A DNA stretch of 64,000 nucleotides from Amycolatopsis umgeniensis (GCF_014205155.1 NZ_JACHMX010000001.1:6572001-6636000), one strand, 5' to 3'; shown: positions 14,939 through 24,845, numbered from the stretch's first letter. Program-made: numbers and translations. The notes: generated from the letters alone by a model not told the origin.

Positions 14939-17900
14939 ATGAGCTCGACGGGAGTCTCGTCCCTGCCCGGAAAAGATGTCGGCACCGAAGACGGCGCCAG
15001 GCGCCGGTCGGTGAACCCGGAGCAGATCCGGGACGACCTGATCGACGCCGCCGCGGCGTACGCCCCGGAGATCGGCGACCTGATCCGCCTGTACTACCGG
15101 CACATCCCGGCCGAAGAGATTCTCGGTGACGACCCGGTCGACCTCGTCGGCGCCGTCCGCTCGCATCTGCAGCTGGCCAAGGACCGGATGCCCGGCCGTC
15201 CCGCCGTGCGGTTGCTGAACCCGACGGGCCCCGAAGACGGCTGGACGCGTGAGGCCACCGTCGTGCAGGTCGTCACGGACGACATGCCCTACCTCGTGGA
15301 TTCCGTCGCGGCCGAGTTCGCCCGCGACGGCGTGCAGGTGCAGCGCATCGTGCACCCGATCGTCGTGGTCAGCCGCGATCTGACCGGTGAGCTGCTGGCG
15401 GTCCACCCGGACGCCGATCCGGCCGAGCCGCCGTCCAATTCGGCGGCCGAGTCCTGGATGTACATCGAGATCGACCTGGTGACGGACCCGAACCGCGCCC
15501 GCGAGCTGGACAACCGGCTTTCGTCGGTGCTGGGTGACGTGCGCGAGGTCGTCGAGGACACCGACAAGATGGCGGAGACGGCGCGCCGTCTCGCCGACGA
15601 GCTGGACGAGAGCCCGCCGCGGCTCTCCGCGCGCGAGGTCGCCGAAGGTGCCCGGCTGCTGCGCTGGCTCGCCGACGGCCACTTCACCTTCCTCGGCTAC
15701 CGCCGCTACGAGCTCATCGACAATCCGCACCCCGACAGCGAAGAGCCCGCCCTGCGCGCCGTGCTCGCCACTGGGCTGGGCGTGCTGCGCCAGGACAGCC
15801 TGGCCGCGCGCAGCCTCACCGCCGGTCCCGACACGGCGGCCTCCGCGCTCGCGCCGACGCTGCTGGTGCTGACCCAGGCGAGCGCCCCGTCCACGGTGCA
15901 CCGTCCGGTCCACCCGTACTACGTCGGCGTGAAAACGTTCGACGACAAGGGAAATGTCACCGGCGAACACCGCTTCCTCGGCATGTTCACCACCACCGCC
16001 CTGCACGAGAACGTGCTGGACATCCCGGTGGTCTGCAACCGGGTCCGCGAGGTCATCCACCGCGCGGGCTTCCCGATGGAGTCCTTCTCCGGACAGCGGA
16101 TGCTCGAAGTGCTGCAGAACTGGCCGCGTGCGGACCTGTTCTCGGCCGACACCGACTCGCTGTACTCCACGACGACGGGCGCGATCACGCTTTCGGATCG
16201 CAGACGGCTGCGGCTGTTCCTGCGCCGTGACCCGTACGGCCGCTTCTACTCCTGCCTCGTGTACCTCCCGCGAGACCGCTACACGACCCGTTCGCGGCTC
16301 GCGATGCAGGAGGTCCTGCTCGAGGAACTCGAAGGCACGCAACTGGAGTACAGCGCGCGCATCGGGGAAACCGTGCTCGCGCAGGTGCACTTCATCGTGC
16401 ACACCGATCCTTCGCAGCGGTCCGAGCCGGAGACGCTGCGCATCCAGGAACGGCTCAACGAAGCCGTGCGCAGCTGGGACGACAGGATGGTCGAGGCGAT
16501 CCTCGCCGAGCGCCGCGAGCGCGCCGGGGACAGCGGCGTCGCGATCGGCCTGCTGGGCGAGGAGTCCGCGGGCGAACAGGGCCAGCGGTTCGCCGCGGTG
16601 TTCCCCGAGGGCTACAAGGAGGACTTCACCGCGCTCGAAGCGCTCGCGGACCTCCGCGCCCTGGAGTCGTTGACCGACGAGGGCGACCTGTCGATGTCGT
16701 TCTACCTGCCGGCCGACGCCGAGCCGGGGGAGCGGCGCTTCAAGCTGTACCTGCGCGGCGAGGGCGTCACGCTCTCGCAGGTGCTCCCGGTCCTGCAGCG
16801 GATGGGCGTCGAGGTCGTCGACGAGCGGCCCTACGAACTGCGCCGGGAAGACGGCGGCCGGTCCTGGATCTACGACTTCGGCCTGCTGATCGATCCGCAG
16901 GTCCTCGACCACGCGGACCACGACCTCCGCACCCGCTTCCAGGACGCGTTCCACGCCGCCTGGCGCGGCGACTGCGAGGTCGACGGCTTCAACGGTCTCG
17001 TCCTGCGCGCCGGGCTCACCTGGCGCCAGGCGGCCATCCTGCGGGCCTACTCGCGGTACCTGCGCCAGACGAAGATCCCGTTCTCGCAGGAGTACATCGA
17101 GAACACCGTCCTCGCGCACACCGACATCGCCACCGCGTTGGTGCGGCTGTTCGAGACCCGCTTCGACCTCGCGCTCGGCACCGAGGTCCGCGCGTCGCAG
17201 GCCGATCAGCTCACCGCCGAGATCGGCAAACTGGTCGACGAGGTGACCAGTCTCGACGAGGACCGGATCCTGCGGCGGCTGATGGCGGTCATCCTCGCCA
17301 CGCTGCGCACGAATTACCACGTCACCGACGGGGACGGGAACTCCCGTCAGTACCTCGCGCTCAAGCTCGACCCGAGCGCGGTGCCCGAACTGCCCGAGCC
17401 GCGGCCGAAGTACGAGATCTTCGTGTACTCGCCCCGGATCGAGGGTGTGCACCTGCGCTTCGGCGACGTCGCGCGCGGTGGCCTGCGCTGGTCCGACCGC
17501 CGGGAGGACTTCCGCACGGAGATCCTCGGCCTGGTCAAGGCGCAGGCGGTCAAGAACGCGGTCATCGTGCCCGTCGGCGCGAAGGGCGGTTTCGTCGTGA
17601 AGCGCCCGCCGACGGCCACCGGTGACCCGGGCCTGGATCGCGACGCCCAGCTGAACGAGGGCATCGCCTGCTACCGGATGTTCATCTCCGGCCTGCTGGA
17701 CGTGACCGACAACCGCGTCGAGGGCAAGACCGTCCCGGCACCGGGTGTGGTCCGCCACGACGGCGACGACAGCTACCTCGTGGTCGCGGCGGACAAGGGC
17801 ACCGCGAAGTTCTCCGACATCGCCAACGAGGTCTCGGCGCACTACGGATTCTGGCTCGGCGACGCGTTCGCTTCCGGTGGCTCGGTCGGCTACGACCACA

Positions 17901-19912
17901 AGGCCATGGGCATCACCGCGAAGGGTGCTTGGGAGAGCGTCAAACGCAACTTCCGCGAGCTGGGCAAGGACAGCCAGACCGAGGACTTCACCGTCGTCGG
18001 CATCGGCGACATGATGGGTGACGTCTTCGGCAACGGAATGCTGCTCTCGGAGCACATCCGGCTGGTGGCCGCCTTCAACCACCTGCACATCTTCCTCGAC
18101 CCGAACCCGGAAGCGGCCTCCTCGTTCGCCGAGCGCCGCAGGCTGTTCGACCTGCCGCGTTCGTCGTGGGAGGACTACGACCGTTCGCTGATCAGCGAGG
18201 GCGGCGGGATCTACTCGCGTTCGGCGAAGACCATCCCGGTCAGCCCGCAGGTCCGCGAGGCGCTCGGGCTCGCCGAGGACGTCACCTCGCTGGCCCCGGC
18301 AGACCTCATGCAGGCGATCCTGCTGTCGCCGGTGGAACTGCTGTGGAACGGCGGCATCGGCACCTACGTCAAGGCCGAGAACGAGACCCACGCCGACGCG
18401 GGCGACAAGGCCAACGACGCCTTGCGCGTCAACGGGAACCAGCTCCGCGTCAAGGTCGTCGGCGAGGGCGGGAACCTGGGGCTGACGCAGCTCGGCCGGA
18501 TCGAGTTCGCCCGCGCGGGCGGCAAGATCAACACTGACGCGCTCGACAACTCCGCCGGCGTCGACTGCTCCGACCACGAGGTCAACATCAAGATCCTGCT
18601 GGACCACCTGGTCTCGACCGGATCGCTCGGCGCGGAGCAGCGCAACGAACTGCTCGAGCAGATGACCGACGAGGTCGGCGAGCTGGTGCTGGCCGACAAC
18701 TACCGGCAGAACGCCGTGCTCGGTGTCAGCCGGGCGCACGCCGGGCCGATGGTCTCGGTGCACCAGCGGCTCGTCGCGGCACTGGTCGCGAAGGGCGCTT
18801 TCAACCGCAAGCTCGAAGCGCTGCCGAGTTCGGCGGAGTTCCGTGCGCTGGAGAAGGCGGGCGAAGGCCTCACTTCCCCGGAGCTGGCGACGCTGCTCGC
18901 GCACGTCAAGCTCGACCTCAAGGACGAGCTGCTGGCGAGCGAACTGCCCGACTCGGAGGTGTTCTCGCGACGCCTGCCCGAGTACTTCCCGAAGCCGCTT
19001 CGGGAACGCTTCGGCGACGCGATCTTCCAGCACCCGCTGAAGCGCGAGATCATCACGACGATGGTGGCCAACGAGGTCGTCGACGGCGCCGGCATCTCCT
19101 ACGTCTTCCGCCTGATGGAGGAGATGAACGCCACCGCGACCGACGCCGTCCGCGCGTACGCCGTGGTCACCCACGCGTACGACCTGCCCTCCCTGTGGGC
19201 GCAGATCGACGCGCTGGACAACGTCGTGCCGACCGAGGTCGCGGACGAGATGATGCTGGAGACCCGCAGGCTGCTCGACCGGGCCGCCCGCTGGTTCCTC
19301 ACCAACCGGCCGCAGCCGCTCGCCCCGCTCGCCGAGATCAACCGGTTCGGCCGGGTCGTCGGCGAGCTCGCTCCGCGCGCCCACGAACTGCTTCGCGGTG
19401 TCGAGTGCGCGTCGGTGGACGCGAACACGGCGCGGCTGGTGGAGAAGGGCGTCCCGACGGAACTGGCGGAACGCGTGGCGCTGCTGCTGCACACCTTCGG
19501 CCTGCTCGACGTCACCGACGTCGCGGAGCTGGCCGAGCAGCAGGCGGGGATCGACGCGGTGCACACCCCGTCGGACACCGCGGGCCTGTACTACGCCCTT
19601 TCCGACCACCTCGGCATCGACAAGATGTTGACGTCGATCAGCGGTCTCGAACGCGGCAACCGCTGGCACGCCCTCGCGCGGCTCGCGTTGCGGGACGACG
19701 TCTACGGTTCGTTGCGGGCGATCACGCTGGACGCGTTGCGGCACAGCGATTCGGGTACGGATCCGGACGAGAAGATCGTCCACTGGGAGAAGACGAACGC
19801 CTCGAGGCTGCAACGGGCCCGTGTCGCGCTGGACGAGATCAGCCAGTTCGGCAAGCTCGACCTGGCGACGCTGTCGGTGGCGGCGAGGCAGATCCGGAGC
19901 ACGGTGAGGTAG
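14939..19912 (+). CDS. gdh: NAD-specific glutamate dehydrogenase, large type
   Basis: At 1657 residues it matches the 160-180 kDa NAD-GDH family that catabolises glutamate to 2-oxoglutarate and ammonia. The N-terminal half carries ACT-like regulatory modules (RDDLIDAAAAYAPEIGDLIR onward). The catalytic part includes the substrate-binding lysine motif VPVGAKGGFVVK (about residue 880) and a Rossmann glycine motif VVGIGDMMGDVFGNG (about 1021). In mycobacteria this enzyme is inhibited through GarA. The ATG at 14939 is preceded by GGAGAG; a longer frame exists but lacks GDH-like residues. The stop TAG shares its G with the GTG of the thioesterase gene, so the two are translationally coupled. Confidence 0.95.
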   Translation: MSSTGVSSLPGKDVGTEDGARRRSVNPEQIRDDLIDAAAAYAPEIGDLIRLYYRHIPAEEILGDDPVDLVGAVRSHLQLAKDRMPGRPAVRLLNPTGPEDGWTREATVVQVVTDDMPYLVDSVAAEFARDGVQVQRIVHPIVVVSRDLTGELLAVHPDADPAEPPSNSAAESWMYIEIDLVTDPNRARELDNRLSSVLGDVREVVEDTDKMAETARRLADELDESPPRLSAREVAEGARLLRWLADGHFTFLGYRRYELIDNPHPDSEEPALRAVLATGLGVLRQDSLAARSLTAGPDTAASALAPTLLVLTQASAPSTVHRPVHPYYVGVKTFDDKGNVTGEHRFLGMFTTTALHENVLDIPVVCNRVREVIHRAGFPMESFSGQRMLEVLQNWPRADLFSADTDSLYSTTTGAITLSDRRRLRLFLRRDPYGRFYSCLVYLPRDRYTTRSRLAMQEVLLEELEGTQLEYSARIGETVLAQVHFIVHTDPSQRSEPETLRIQERLNEAVRSWDDRMVEAILAERRERAGDSGVAIGLLGEESAGEQGQRFAAVFPEGYKEDFTALEALADLRALESLTDEGDLSMSFYLPADAEPGERRFKLYLRGEGVTLSQVLPVLQRMGVEVVDERPYELRREDGGRSWIYDFGLLIDPQVLDHADHDLRTRFQDAFHAAWRGDCEVDGFNGLVLRAGLTWRQAAILRAYSRYLRQTKIPFSQEYIENTVLAHTDIATALVRLFETRFDLALGTEVRASQADQLTAEIGKLVDEVTSLDEDRILRRLMAVILATLRTNYHVTDGDGNSRQYLALKLDPSAVPELPEPRPKYEIFVYSPRIEGVHLRFGDVARGGLRWSDRREDFRTEILGLVKAQAVKNAVIVPVGAKGGFVVKRPPTATGDPGLDRDAQLNEGIACYRMFISGLLDVTDNRVEGKTVPAPGVVRHDGDDSYLVVAADKGTAKFSDIANEVSAHYGFWLGDAFASGGSVGYDHKAMGITAKGAWESVKRNFRELGKDSQTEDFTVVGIGDMMGDVFGNGMLLSEHIRLVAAFNHLHIFLDPNPEAASSFAERRRLFDLPRSSWEDYDRSLISEGGGIYSRSAKTIPVSPQVREALGLAEDVTSLAPADLMQAILLSPVELLWNGGIGTYVKAENETHADAGDKANDALRVNGNQLRVKVVGEGGNLGLTQLGRIEFARAGGKINTDALDNSAGVDCSDHEVNIKILLDHLVSTGSLGAEQRNELLEQMTDEVGELVLADNYRQNAVLGVSRAHAGPMVSVHQRLVAALVAKGAFNRKLEALPSSAEFRALEKAGEGLTSPELATLLAHVKLDLKDELLASELPDSEVFSRRLPEYFPKPLRERFGDAIFQHPLKREIITTMVANEVVDGAGISYVFRLMEEMNATATDAVRAYAVVTHAYDLPSLWAQIDALDNVVPTEVADEMMLETRRLLDRAARWFLTNRPQPLAPLAEINRFGRVVGELAPRAHELLRGVECASVDANTARLVEKGVPTELAERVALLLHTFGLLDVTDVAELAEQQAGIDAVHTPSDTAGLYYALSDHLGIDKMLTSISGLERGNRWHALARLALRDDVYGSLRAITLDALRHSDSGTDPDEKIVHWEKTNASRLQRARVALDEISQFGKLDLATLSVAARQIRSTVR

Positions 19913-20331
19913 TGAGCTACATTTCCCTGATCCGGCCGCGCTGGTCGGATATGGACGTCTACGGGCACGTCAACCACGCCAACCTGGTGACCCTGCTCGA
20001 AGAGGCGCGGATCCCCCTGCTGTTCGGGGATGCCGTCCGGGCCGGGCTCACCGAACTGCCCAAGGGCATCGTGGTGGTCAAGCTGGCCGTCCATTACCGT
20101 TCGCCGATCGTGGTGTCCGATCAGGACATCCGGGTGGAGATCTCGTTGAAGGACTTGAAGCACGCCAGCTTCACCCTCGGCTACCGGGTGCATGACGGGC
20201 CCGCCGAGGCCGACAAGGTCGCGGTCACCGCGGAGACGGTGCTCGCGCCGTTCGACACCTCCTCGGAGCGGCCCCGGCGGCTGACCGAGGACGAACGCGC
20301 CTTCCTGGAGAAGGGGTTCGCGGATGCCTGA
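19912..20331 (+). CDS. Acyl-CoA thioesterase, 4HBT family
   Basis: The GTG overlaps the gdh TAG by one base (TAGTG) and gives 139 residues. The hot-dog fold signature WSDMDVYGHVNHANLVTLLE carries the catalytic aspartate (D in MDVYGHVNH) of 4-hydroxybenzoyl-CoA/YbgC-type thioesterases. The rest (VVVKLAVHYRSPIVVSDQDI) fits the beta-strand pattern. The natural thioester is unknown. Its 3' end overlaps the next gene by eight bases, so gdh, this gene and the next likely form one operon. Confidence 0.88.
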   Translation: MSYISLIRPRWSDMDVYGHVNHANLVTLLEEARIPLLFGDAVRAGLTELPKGIVVVKLAVHYRSPIVVSDQDIRVEISLKDLKHASFTLGYRVHDGPAEADKVAVTAETVLAPFDTSSERPRRLTEDERAFLEKGFADA

Positions 20332-20959
20332 ACTCGTCATCCCGGACGCGGGTGACCGCGAGACGCTCGGAGCGTTCGTGGCCAGGGCGGTCCGGCTCGA
20401 TCAGAACACGCTGGTGCGGTTGCGGCAGCGCGGCGACGGCGTCGTCGAGGCGTGGAGCGCGACACCGTTCGAGGTCCTCGCCACCAGGGCGGTCGCGGGC
20501 GACATCACGCCGTCGGACATCACGGTGTCCGGGAACGAGCTGCTCGCCGCGCTGACCATCGCCGGCGGCGAGCGGATGGATCCGGGCCCGACTCGTGACC
20601 TGATGTGGCATTCGGAGCTGCCCGCGCCCGGCCGCTGGCAGCTGGTGGACGAACTGCCCGCGACGGTGATCTCGGAGCTGGCCGATCGCGGGGTCACCCT
20701 CGCCCGCGACAACGTCGGCCCGCACGGCAACCCGCCCGCGTCGCTGATGGACCAGGCCGTGCTCACCGTCACCGGCGGCGAGCAGGAGATCAAGGTCCAG
20801 ATGCGGTGCCTGTTCGCGCTGTCCGGGATGGGTTTCCTCGACTCGTCGATCGCCGACGACGTCGTCCGGATCACCGCGACCGATTCGTGGATGCGCATCG
20901 ACGCCCGCTACGGCGCCGTCCTCAAACGCCGCCACGCGCTCCTGCCACTGCTCTTCTGA
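20324..20959 (+). CDS. Conserved actinobacterial hypothetical protein
   Basis: A 211-residue cytoplasmic protein of unknown function that begins MPELVIPDAGDRETLGAFVA. No membrane segment, metal motif or nucleotide-binding loop is obvious. It overlaps the thioesterase gene by eight bases and is thus cotranslated with it. Position in the gdh operon suggests a link to glutamate or acyl metabolism, but this is inference only. Confidence 0.8.
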   Translation: MPELVIPDAGDRETLGAFVARAVRLDQNTLVRLRQRGDGVVEAWSATPFEVLATRAVAGDITPSDITVSGNELLAALTIAGGERMDPGPTRDLMWHSELPAPGRWQLVDELPATVISELADRGVTLARDNVGPHGNPPASLMDQAVLTVTGGEQEIKVQMRCLFALSGMGFLDSSIADDVVRITATDSWMRIDARYGAVLKRRHALLPLLF

Positions 20960-21023
20960 CGGCTTTCTTACCGCTTCACACCAGCGGGTGGCTTCCGGCC
21001 GCCCGCGGTGTCAGGCTGTCCCC

Positions 21024-21287
21024 ATGAGCGACAAGGACGGGGAGGACCCGACAGCGGATTTCCTCGCGGAAGTCCGGCCGGAGGAGACGCCCTGGCGCAC
21101 CGAGCGCCCGCCGGGTGAGGAGGCGCCGGAACGCGCCGAACGCCCGGAGAAATGGGGGCGTACCAAGGCCGCCGGACGCGCCGCGGCGCAGGCCGCGCCC
21201 TACGTCCAGGCCGCCGCGCTGGCGACCTGGATCGTCTCGGGCACTCTCGACGACTCAGGTGACATGGGTTCTTCCGGCGACGCTTAG
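21024..21287 (+). CDS. Small charged hypothetical protein
   Basis: An 87-residue product, MSDKDGEDPTADFLAEVRPE onward: the first 55 residues are acidic and disordered (Glu, Pro, Arg), followed by an Ala-rich amphipathic helix (AAGRAAAQAAPYVQAAALAT). The ATG at 21024 is chosen because upstream in-frame sequence lacks protein-like character. It is convergent with the DUF305 gene: their stop codons share the tetranucleotide TTAG. Confidence 0.65.
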   Translation: MSDKDGEDPTADFLAEVRPEETPWRTERPPGEEAPERAERPEKWGRTKAAGRAAAQAAPYVQAAALATWIVSGTLDDSGDMGSSGDA

Positions 21288-21925
21288 AGCTTCGCGCGCA
21301 TCGTCTTCATCCGCTCGATCTCGGCGGTCTGGCCGGTGATGACCTCCTGCGCCATCTCCTGCGCCTTGATCTCCACACCCTTGCCGAGCTGGGTCTCGGC
21401 CATCGTCAACGCGCCCGTGTGATGCGCGATCATCAGGTCGAGGAACATCTTTTCGAACGCCACGCCGCTCGCCGCGCGCAGATCCGCCAGCTGGGCCTCG
21501 GTCGCCATGCCCGGCATGAGCGCGTGGTCATGGCCCGCGCCGTGCCCGGCGTGACCCTCGCCGGGGACCGGCTTGCCGCGGTCGGACAGCCAGGTCTTCA
21601 TCATCGCGACCTCGCCGTCCTGCGCCACCGAGATCCGGCCCGCGATCGCCTTGATCTGCTCGTTCGCCGTCTTGCCCGGCACCAGATCGGTCATCACCTT
21701 CGCCTGCTGGTGGTGGGGGATCATCATCGTCATGTACTCGACGTCGGCGTCGTTGGGCTGAGCGCGGTTCACCGGTCCGGGGGAGCCGGTGCTCGCCTGC
21801 TCACCCGGCTTGCCCGGCACGATTACCGGCGCGCTCTGGGCCGGTGTCGTGGGGGATTCGTCGCCGGTGCAGCCCGAGACGACGAAAACGGCGACGAGCA
21901 GCGCCGATGTCAAACATTTTCTCAT
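21284..21925 (-). CDS. DUF305 lipoprotein
   Basis: The 213-residue precursor has a lipoprotein signal (LTSALLVAVFVVSGC, lipobox VSGC with Cys19), a flexible Pro/Ser/Thr linker to about residue 55, then a DUF305 domain with two histidine pairs: MIPHHQQAKVMTDLV and MIAHHTGALTMAETQL. DUF305 proteins are four-helix ferritin-like bundles, often tied to copper or other metal stress. A methionine/histidine-rich stretch between the repeats (PGEGHAGHGAGHDHALMPGM) could also bind metal. It is divergent from the LVIVD gene 87 bp away. Confidence 0.9.
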   Translation of the reverse strand: MRKCLTSALLVAVFVVSGCTGDESPTTPAQSAPVIVPGKPGEQASTGSPGPVNRAQPNDADVEYMTMMIPHHQQAKVMTDLVPGKTANEQIKAIAGRISVAQDGEVAMMKTWLSDRGKPVPGEGHAGHGAGHDHALMPGMATEAQLADLRAASGVAFEKMFLDLMIAHHTGALTMAETQLGKGVEIKAQEMAQEVITGQTAEIERMKTMRAKL

Positions 21926-22012
21926 CCCGGGAGAACCTCCGTTGGTTGGTATCTGCTGAGCCTAAATAAGTAATAAGGTTCGCGTAAAGCTGGGTGGAAG
22001 GAGAGTCGTATC

Positions 22013-23464
22013 GTGCTGCAACCTGGGCTGAAACGTCGCTTGACCAGGGTCTTCGTCGCGGGGGCCGCGGTCGCCGCCCTCGGAGCCTCCAGCGCGTTCG
22101 CCGCGCCTGCCGTCATCGCGGAGCCGTCGGCGACCACGATCCCGGGTGTGGACGAGATCGTCCACAGCCCGAACCTCCGGTCGATCGCGAACATCCCGCA
22201 GCAGGGACCGTTCACCAAGGACTCGACCGGCACCGACATCGCGTTCACCAAGGGGCACGCGATCATCGGCACGTACGACGGCTTCAACGTCTACGACGTC
22301 CGCAACCCCTACCGCCCGAAGATCGTCAGCCAGGTCCTGTGCCCCGGCGGGCAGAACGACGTGTCGATCTCCGGTGACCTGCTCTTCCTCTCGACCGACG
22401 CCTCGCGCAGCGACAACTCGTGCGCCAGCGTGGCGAAGCCCGCGTCGGACAAGACGGCGTGGGAAGGCATCAAGATCTTCGACATCTCGAACCTCGCGGC
22501 GCCGAAGTACGTCGCGGCGGTCGAGACCGACTGCGGTTCGCACACCAACACCCTGGTGCCGGACAAGCGCGGCAAGGACGTCTACATCTACGTCTCGTCG
22601 TACGCGCCCGCGGCCAACCTTCCCGACTGCCAGCCGCCGCACGACAAGCTCTCCATCGTCAAGGTCCCGCTGAAGGACCCGGCGAAGGCCTCGCTCGTCG
22701 CGACGCCGGTGCTGTTCCCGGACGGCGGCAACGCCGGCGGCGACAACCCCGACGGCACCCGCCGTTCGGCGACCACCGGTTGCCACGACCTGACGGCGCT
22801 GCCGGAGAAGGACCTGATGGCCGGTGCCTGCATGGGTGACGGCGTCCTGATCGACATCTCCGACCGGCTCAAGCCGCGGGTCCTCAACCGGGTCCAGGAC
22901 AACGTGAACTTCGCGTTCTGGCACAGCGCCACCTTCAACAACGACGCCACCAAGATCGTCTTCACCGACGAACTCGGCGGCGGCGGCATGGCGACCTGCC
23001 TCGAGAAGTTCGGCTCCACCCGCGGCGCCAACGGCATCTACGAGATCACCGGCCGCGGCGACAACCGCAAGCTGGAGTTCCGCAGCTACTACAAGATCCC
23101 GCGGCTGCAGTCCGAGACCGAGAACTGCGTGGCGCACAACGGATCGCTGATCCCGGTGCCGGGCAAGGACATCATGGTCCAGTCCTGGTACCAGGGCGGC
23201 GTTTCGGTGTGGGACTTCACCGACTCGAAGAAGCCGAAGGAGATCGCGTACTGGGAGCGGGGCCCGCTCTCGACCGAGAAGCTCGTCGGTGGCGGGACGT
23301 GGTCGGCGTACTGGTACAACGGCCACATCTTCTCGTCCGACATCGTGAAGGGCCTTGACGTCCTGGACCTCAACGACTGGCGGACCTTCCCGGCGAAGTT
23401 CGTCCGGCAGAACCAGTTCAACGCCCAGACGCAGTACAAGCTGCACCCGGGCTTCAACAACTGA
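22013..23464 (+). CDS. Secreted LVIVD-repeat (beta-propeller) protein
   Basis: The 483-residue precursor has a signal peptide (KRRLTRVFVAGAAVAALGA, cleavage after AFA). The mature part has repeated beta-propeller blades with the pattern GYDVYDVRNPYRPK/IKIFDISNLAAPK/VWDFTDSKKPKEI that mark LVIVD-like repeats. The C-terminus (KFVRQNQFNAQTQYKLHPGF) is conserved in actinobacterial family members. No catalytic residues can be named; a binding role outside the cell is likely. The GTG at 22013 follows AAGGAGAG. A perfect 17-bp terminator hairpin follows. Confidence 0.8.
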   Translation: MLQPGLKRRLTRVFVAGAAVAALGASSAFAAPAVIAEPSATTIPGVDEIVHSPNLRSIANIPQQGPFTKDSTGTDIAFTKGHAIIGTYDGFNVYDVRNPYRPKIVSQVLCPGGQNDVSISGDLLFLSTDASRSDNSCASVAKPASDKTAWEGIKIFDISNLAAPKYVAAVETDCGSHTNTLVPDKRGKDVYIYVSSYAPAANLPDCQPPHDKLSIVKVPLKDPAKASLVATPVLFPDGGNAGGDNPDGTRRSATTGCHDLTALPEKDLMAGACMGDGVLIDISDRLKPRVLNRVQDNVNFAFWHSATFNNDATKIVFTDELGGGGMATCLEKFGSTRGANGIYEITGRGDNRKLEFRSYYKIPRLQSETENCVAHNGSLIPVPGKDIMVQSWYQGGVSVWDFTDSKKPKEIAYWERGPLSTEKLVGGGTWSAYWYNGHIFSSDIVKGLDVLDLNDWRTFPAKFVRQNQFNAQTQYKLHPGFNN

Positions 23465-23479
23465 TCCAGTGGTGCCGTG

Positions 23480-23520
23480 AACGGTCCGTTCCTCGCGAAA
23501 TTGCGAGGAACGGACCGTTT
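23480..23520 (+). terminator. Strong terminator hairpin after the LVIVD gene
   Basis: A perfect 17-bp stem (23480-23496 with 23503-23519), six-base loop GAAATT, ends in TTT. It begins 15 bases past the stop codon. Confidence 0.85.
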
Positions 23521-23567
23521 CCTTGTGCTTGGCTGAACCTGACAGCAAGATCACCTGGGGGTTTCAC

Positions 23568-24503
23568 ATGAGAATTCGTCAGAGACTCACCGCGCTCCTG
23601 GCCGTCGGGGTGATGGCGTTCAGCGCCGCACCGGCCGCGGCGAGCGCCACTTCCCTGATCGCCGAGCCCACCGTGACCTCGGCCGAGTATCCGGATGACG
23701 GTGCCTGGCACCCCGGCGCCGGCGTGCCGGGCTCATTCACCTTCGACGCAGGCGGAGACAGCACGGTCGTCGGGTTCTACTACGGGAACACCGATCCGGC
23801 GGGCACTTACGTGGCGGCGAACCACATCGGCGGATCCGCGACGGTTTCCCACACCCCGCAGACTTCCGGCCCGAATGATCTCTACGTGGCGAGCGTCGAC
23901 AGCGCGGGCAACCGGTCGCCTCAGCACGTCCACCACTTCTATGTGAAGTCGACGGAGCCCCGGATCACCGGATCCCGGGAAACCGGCGTCGGGATGCCCG
24001 CGGAGTTCCGCTTCAGCCCCGGCATCGCGGATGTCGTCTCCTACACCTACCGGATCGACGACGGGCCGGAGGCGACCATCGCGGCCGCGGCGGGCACCAC
24101 CACGATCGCGAACATCGTCACGGCGACCAGAGGTTCTCACCGGCTTTACGCGTGGAGCACGACCGGCGCGGGATTGACGTCCGGCACCGCCAGCTGGATT
24201 TACGTGGCCAGTGACGCTCCGCGGGTGGCGAGCACCGACTACCCGGACTCCCAGAGCAGCGGAGGCCCCGGCGTCACCGGCGTCTTCACCCTGACCCCTC
24301 GGATGCCGGGCGTCGTCGAGTACGTCTACTACCTCAACGAGGAGTGGAGCAATCCGATCGTGGTCCCGGCCGGAGCCGACGGCATGGCGAGCTTCACCTT
24401 CACCCCCGCGGCGTCGGGTTTCTACCCCATCCAGGTCTACAGCCGGAGCGCTGACGGCACCCGGTCGAGCGCCGGACGCGACCACTACATCGTGGTGAAC
24501 TAG
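23568..24503 (+). CDS. Secreted protein with Ig-like repeats
   Basis: The ATG at 23568 follows a GGGGG ribosome site and gives 311 residues with a signal peptide (RIRQRLTALLAVGVMAFSAA, cleavage near ASA). Three similar beta-rich modules of about 90 residues are visible: each begins with TV/R-x-T-S/D-YP-D-(D/S) or similar, contains V-x-Y-x-Y, and ends with A-S/T-x-x-F. This resembles bacterial Ig-like or FN3-like domains on exported proteins. No enzymatic domain is present, so it may be an adhesin or a binding protein. Confidence 0.7.
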   Translation: MRIRQRLTALLAVGVMAFSAAPAAASATSLIAEPTVTSAEYPDDGAWHPGAGVPGSFTFDAGGDSTVVGFYYGNTDPAGTYVAANHIGGSATVSHTPQTSGPNDLYVASVDSAGNRSPQHVHHFYVKSTEPRITGSRETGVGMPAEFRFSPGIADVVSYTYRIDDGPEATIAAAAGTTTIANIVTATRGSHRLYAWSTTGAGLTSGTASWIYVASDAPRVASTDYPDSQSSGGPGVTGVFTLTPRMPGVVEYVYYLNEEWSNPIVVPAGADGMASFTFTPAASGFYPIQVYSRSADGTRSSAGRDHYIVVN

Positions 24504-24579
24504 CGCCCTCGTGAGTGGCGATGCGGGTTCTGTTGAGGGGTAAGGCAAACGTGTCGTGGTCATGGGTGGGTCGCGGGGT

Positions 24580-24636
24580 GCGTTGCGAACGCCACTTTCG
24601 CAACGGTGAAGGTTGCGAAAGTGGCGTTCGCAACGC
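24580..24636. repeat. Perfect 25-bp inverted repeat, GCGAAAGTGGC family copy 1
   Basis: Arms 24580-24604 and 24612-24636 are perfectly complementary over 25 bases with a seven-base loop. It sits between convergent genes ending at 24503 and 24846. A related element follows at 24766. Confidence 0.85.
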
Positions 24637-24765
24637 CTGCCCGTGGCTGTAAGTGCCAGGTCGGGTGGGTCGTGAATGGCAAGCGGTGTTCCAACCCGAC
24701 TTGCCGATCACGACCACCTGGACTCACTCGGTACCTGCGCCCTGGTCGCGCCACCGCCACCCTGA

Positions 24766-24820
24766 TGTCGCGAAAGCCACTTTCGCGACATCAGACGTCC
24801 CGAAAGTGGCTTTCGCGACA
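24766..24820. repeat. Perfect 20-bp inverted repeat, GCGAAAGTGGC family copy 2
   Basis: Arms 24766-24785 and 24801-24820 pair perfectly over 20 bp with a 15-base spacer. They share the GCGAAAG and CCACTTTCG words with the element at 24580. It lies 25 bp from the 3' end of the GH13 gene and may terminate it. Confidence 0.85.
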
Positions 24821-24845
24821 CTCGAAGCCGACACGCTGTGGACTC

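Noticed and set aside
14618..19813. Very long open frame (1731 codons) on the minus strand opposite gdh
   Set aside because: It is an antisense shadow caused by high third-position GC in gdh. Its product is Arg/Val/Leu-biased with no domain, while the plus frame is a clear NAD-GDH.
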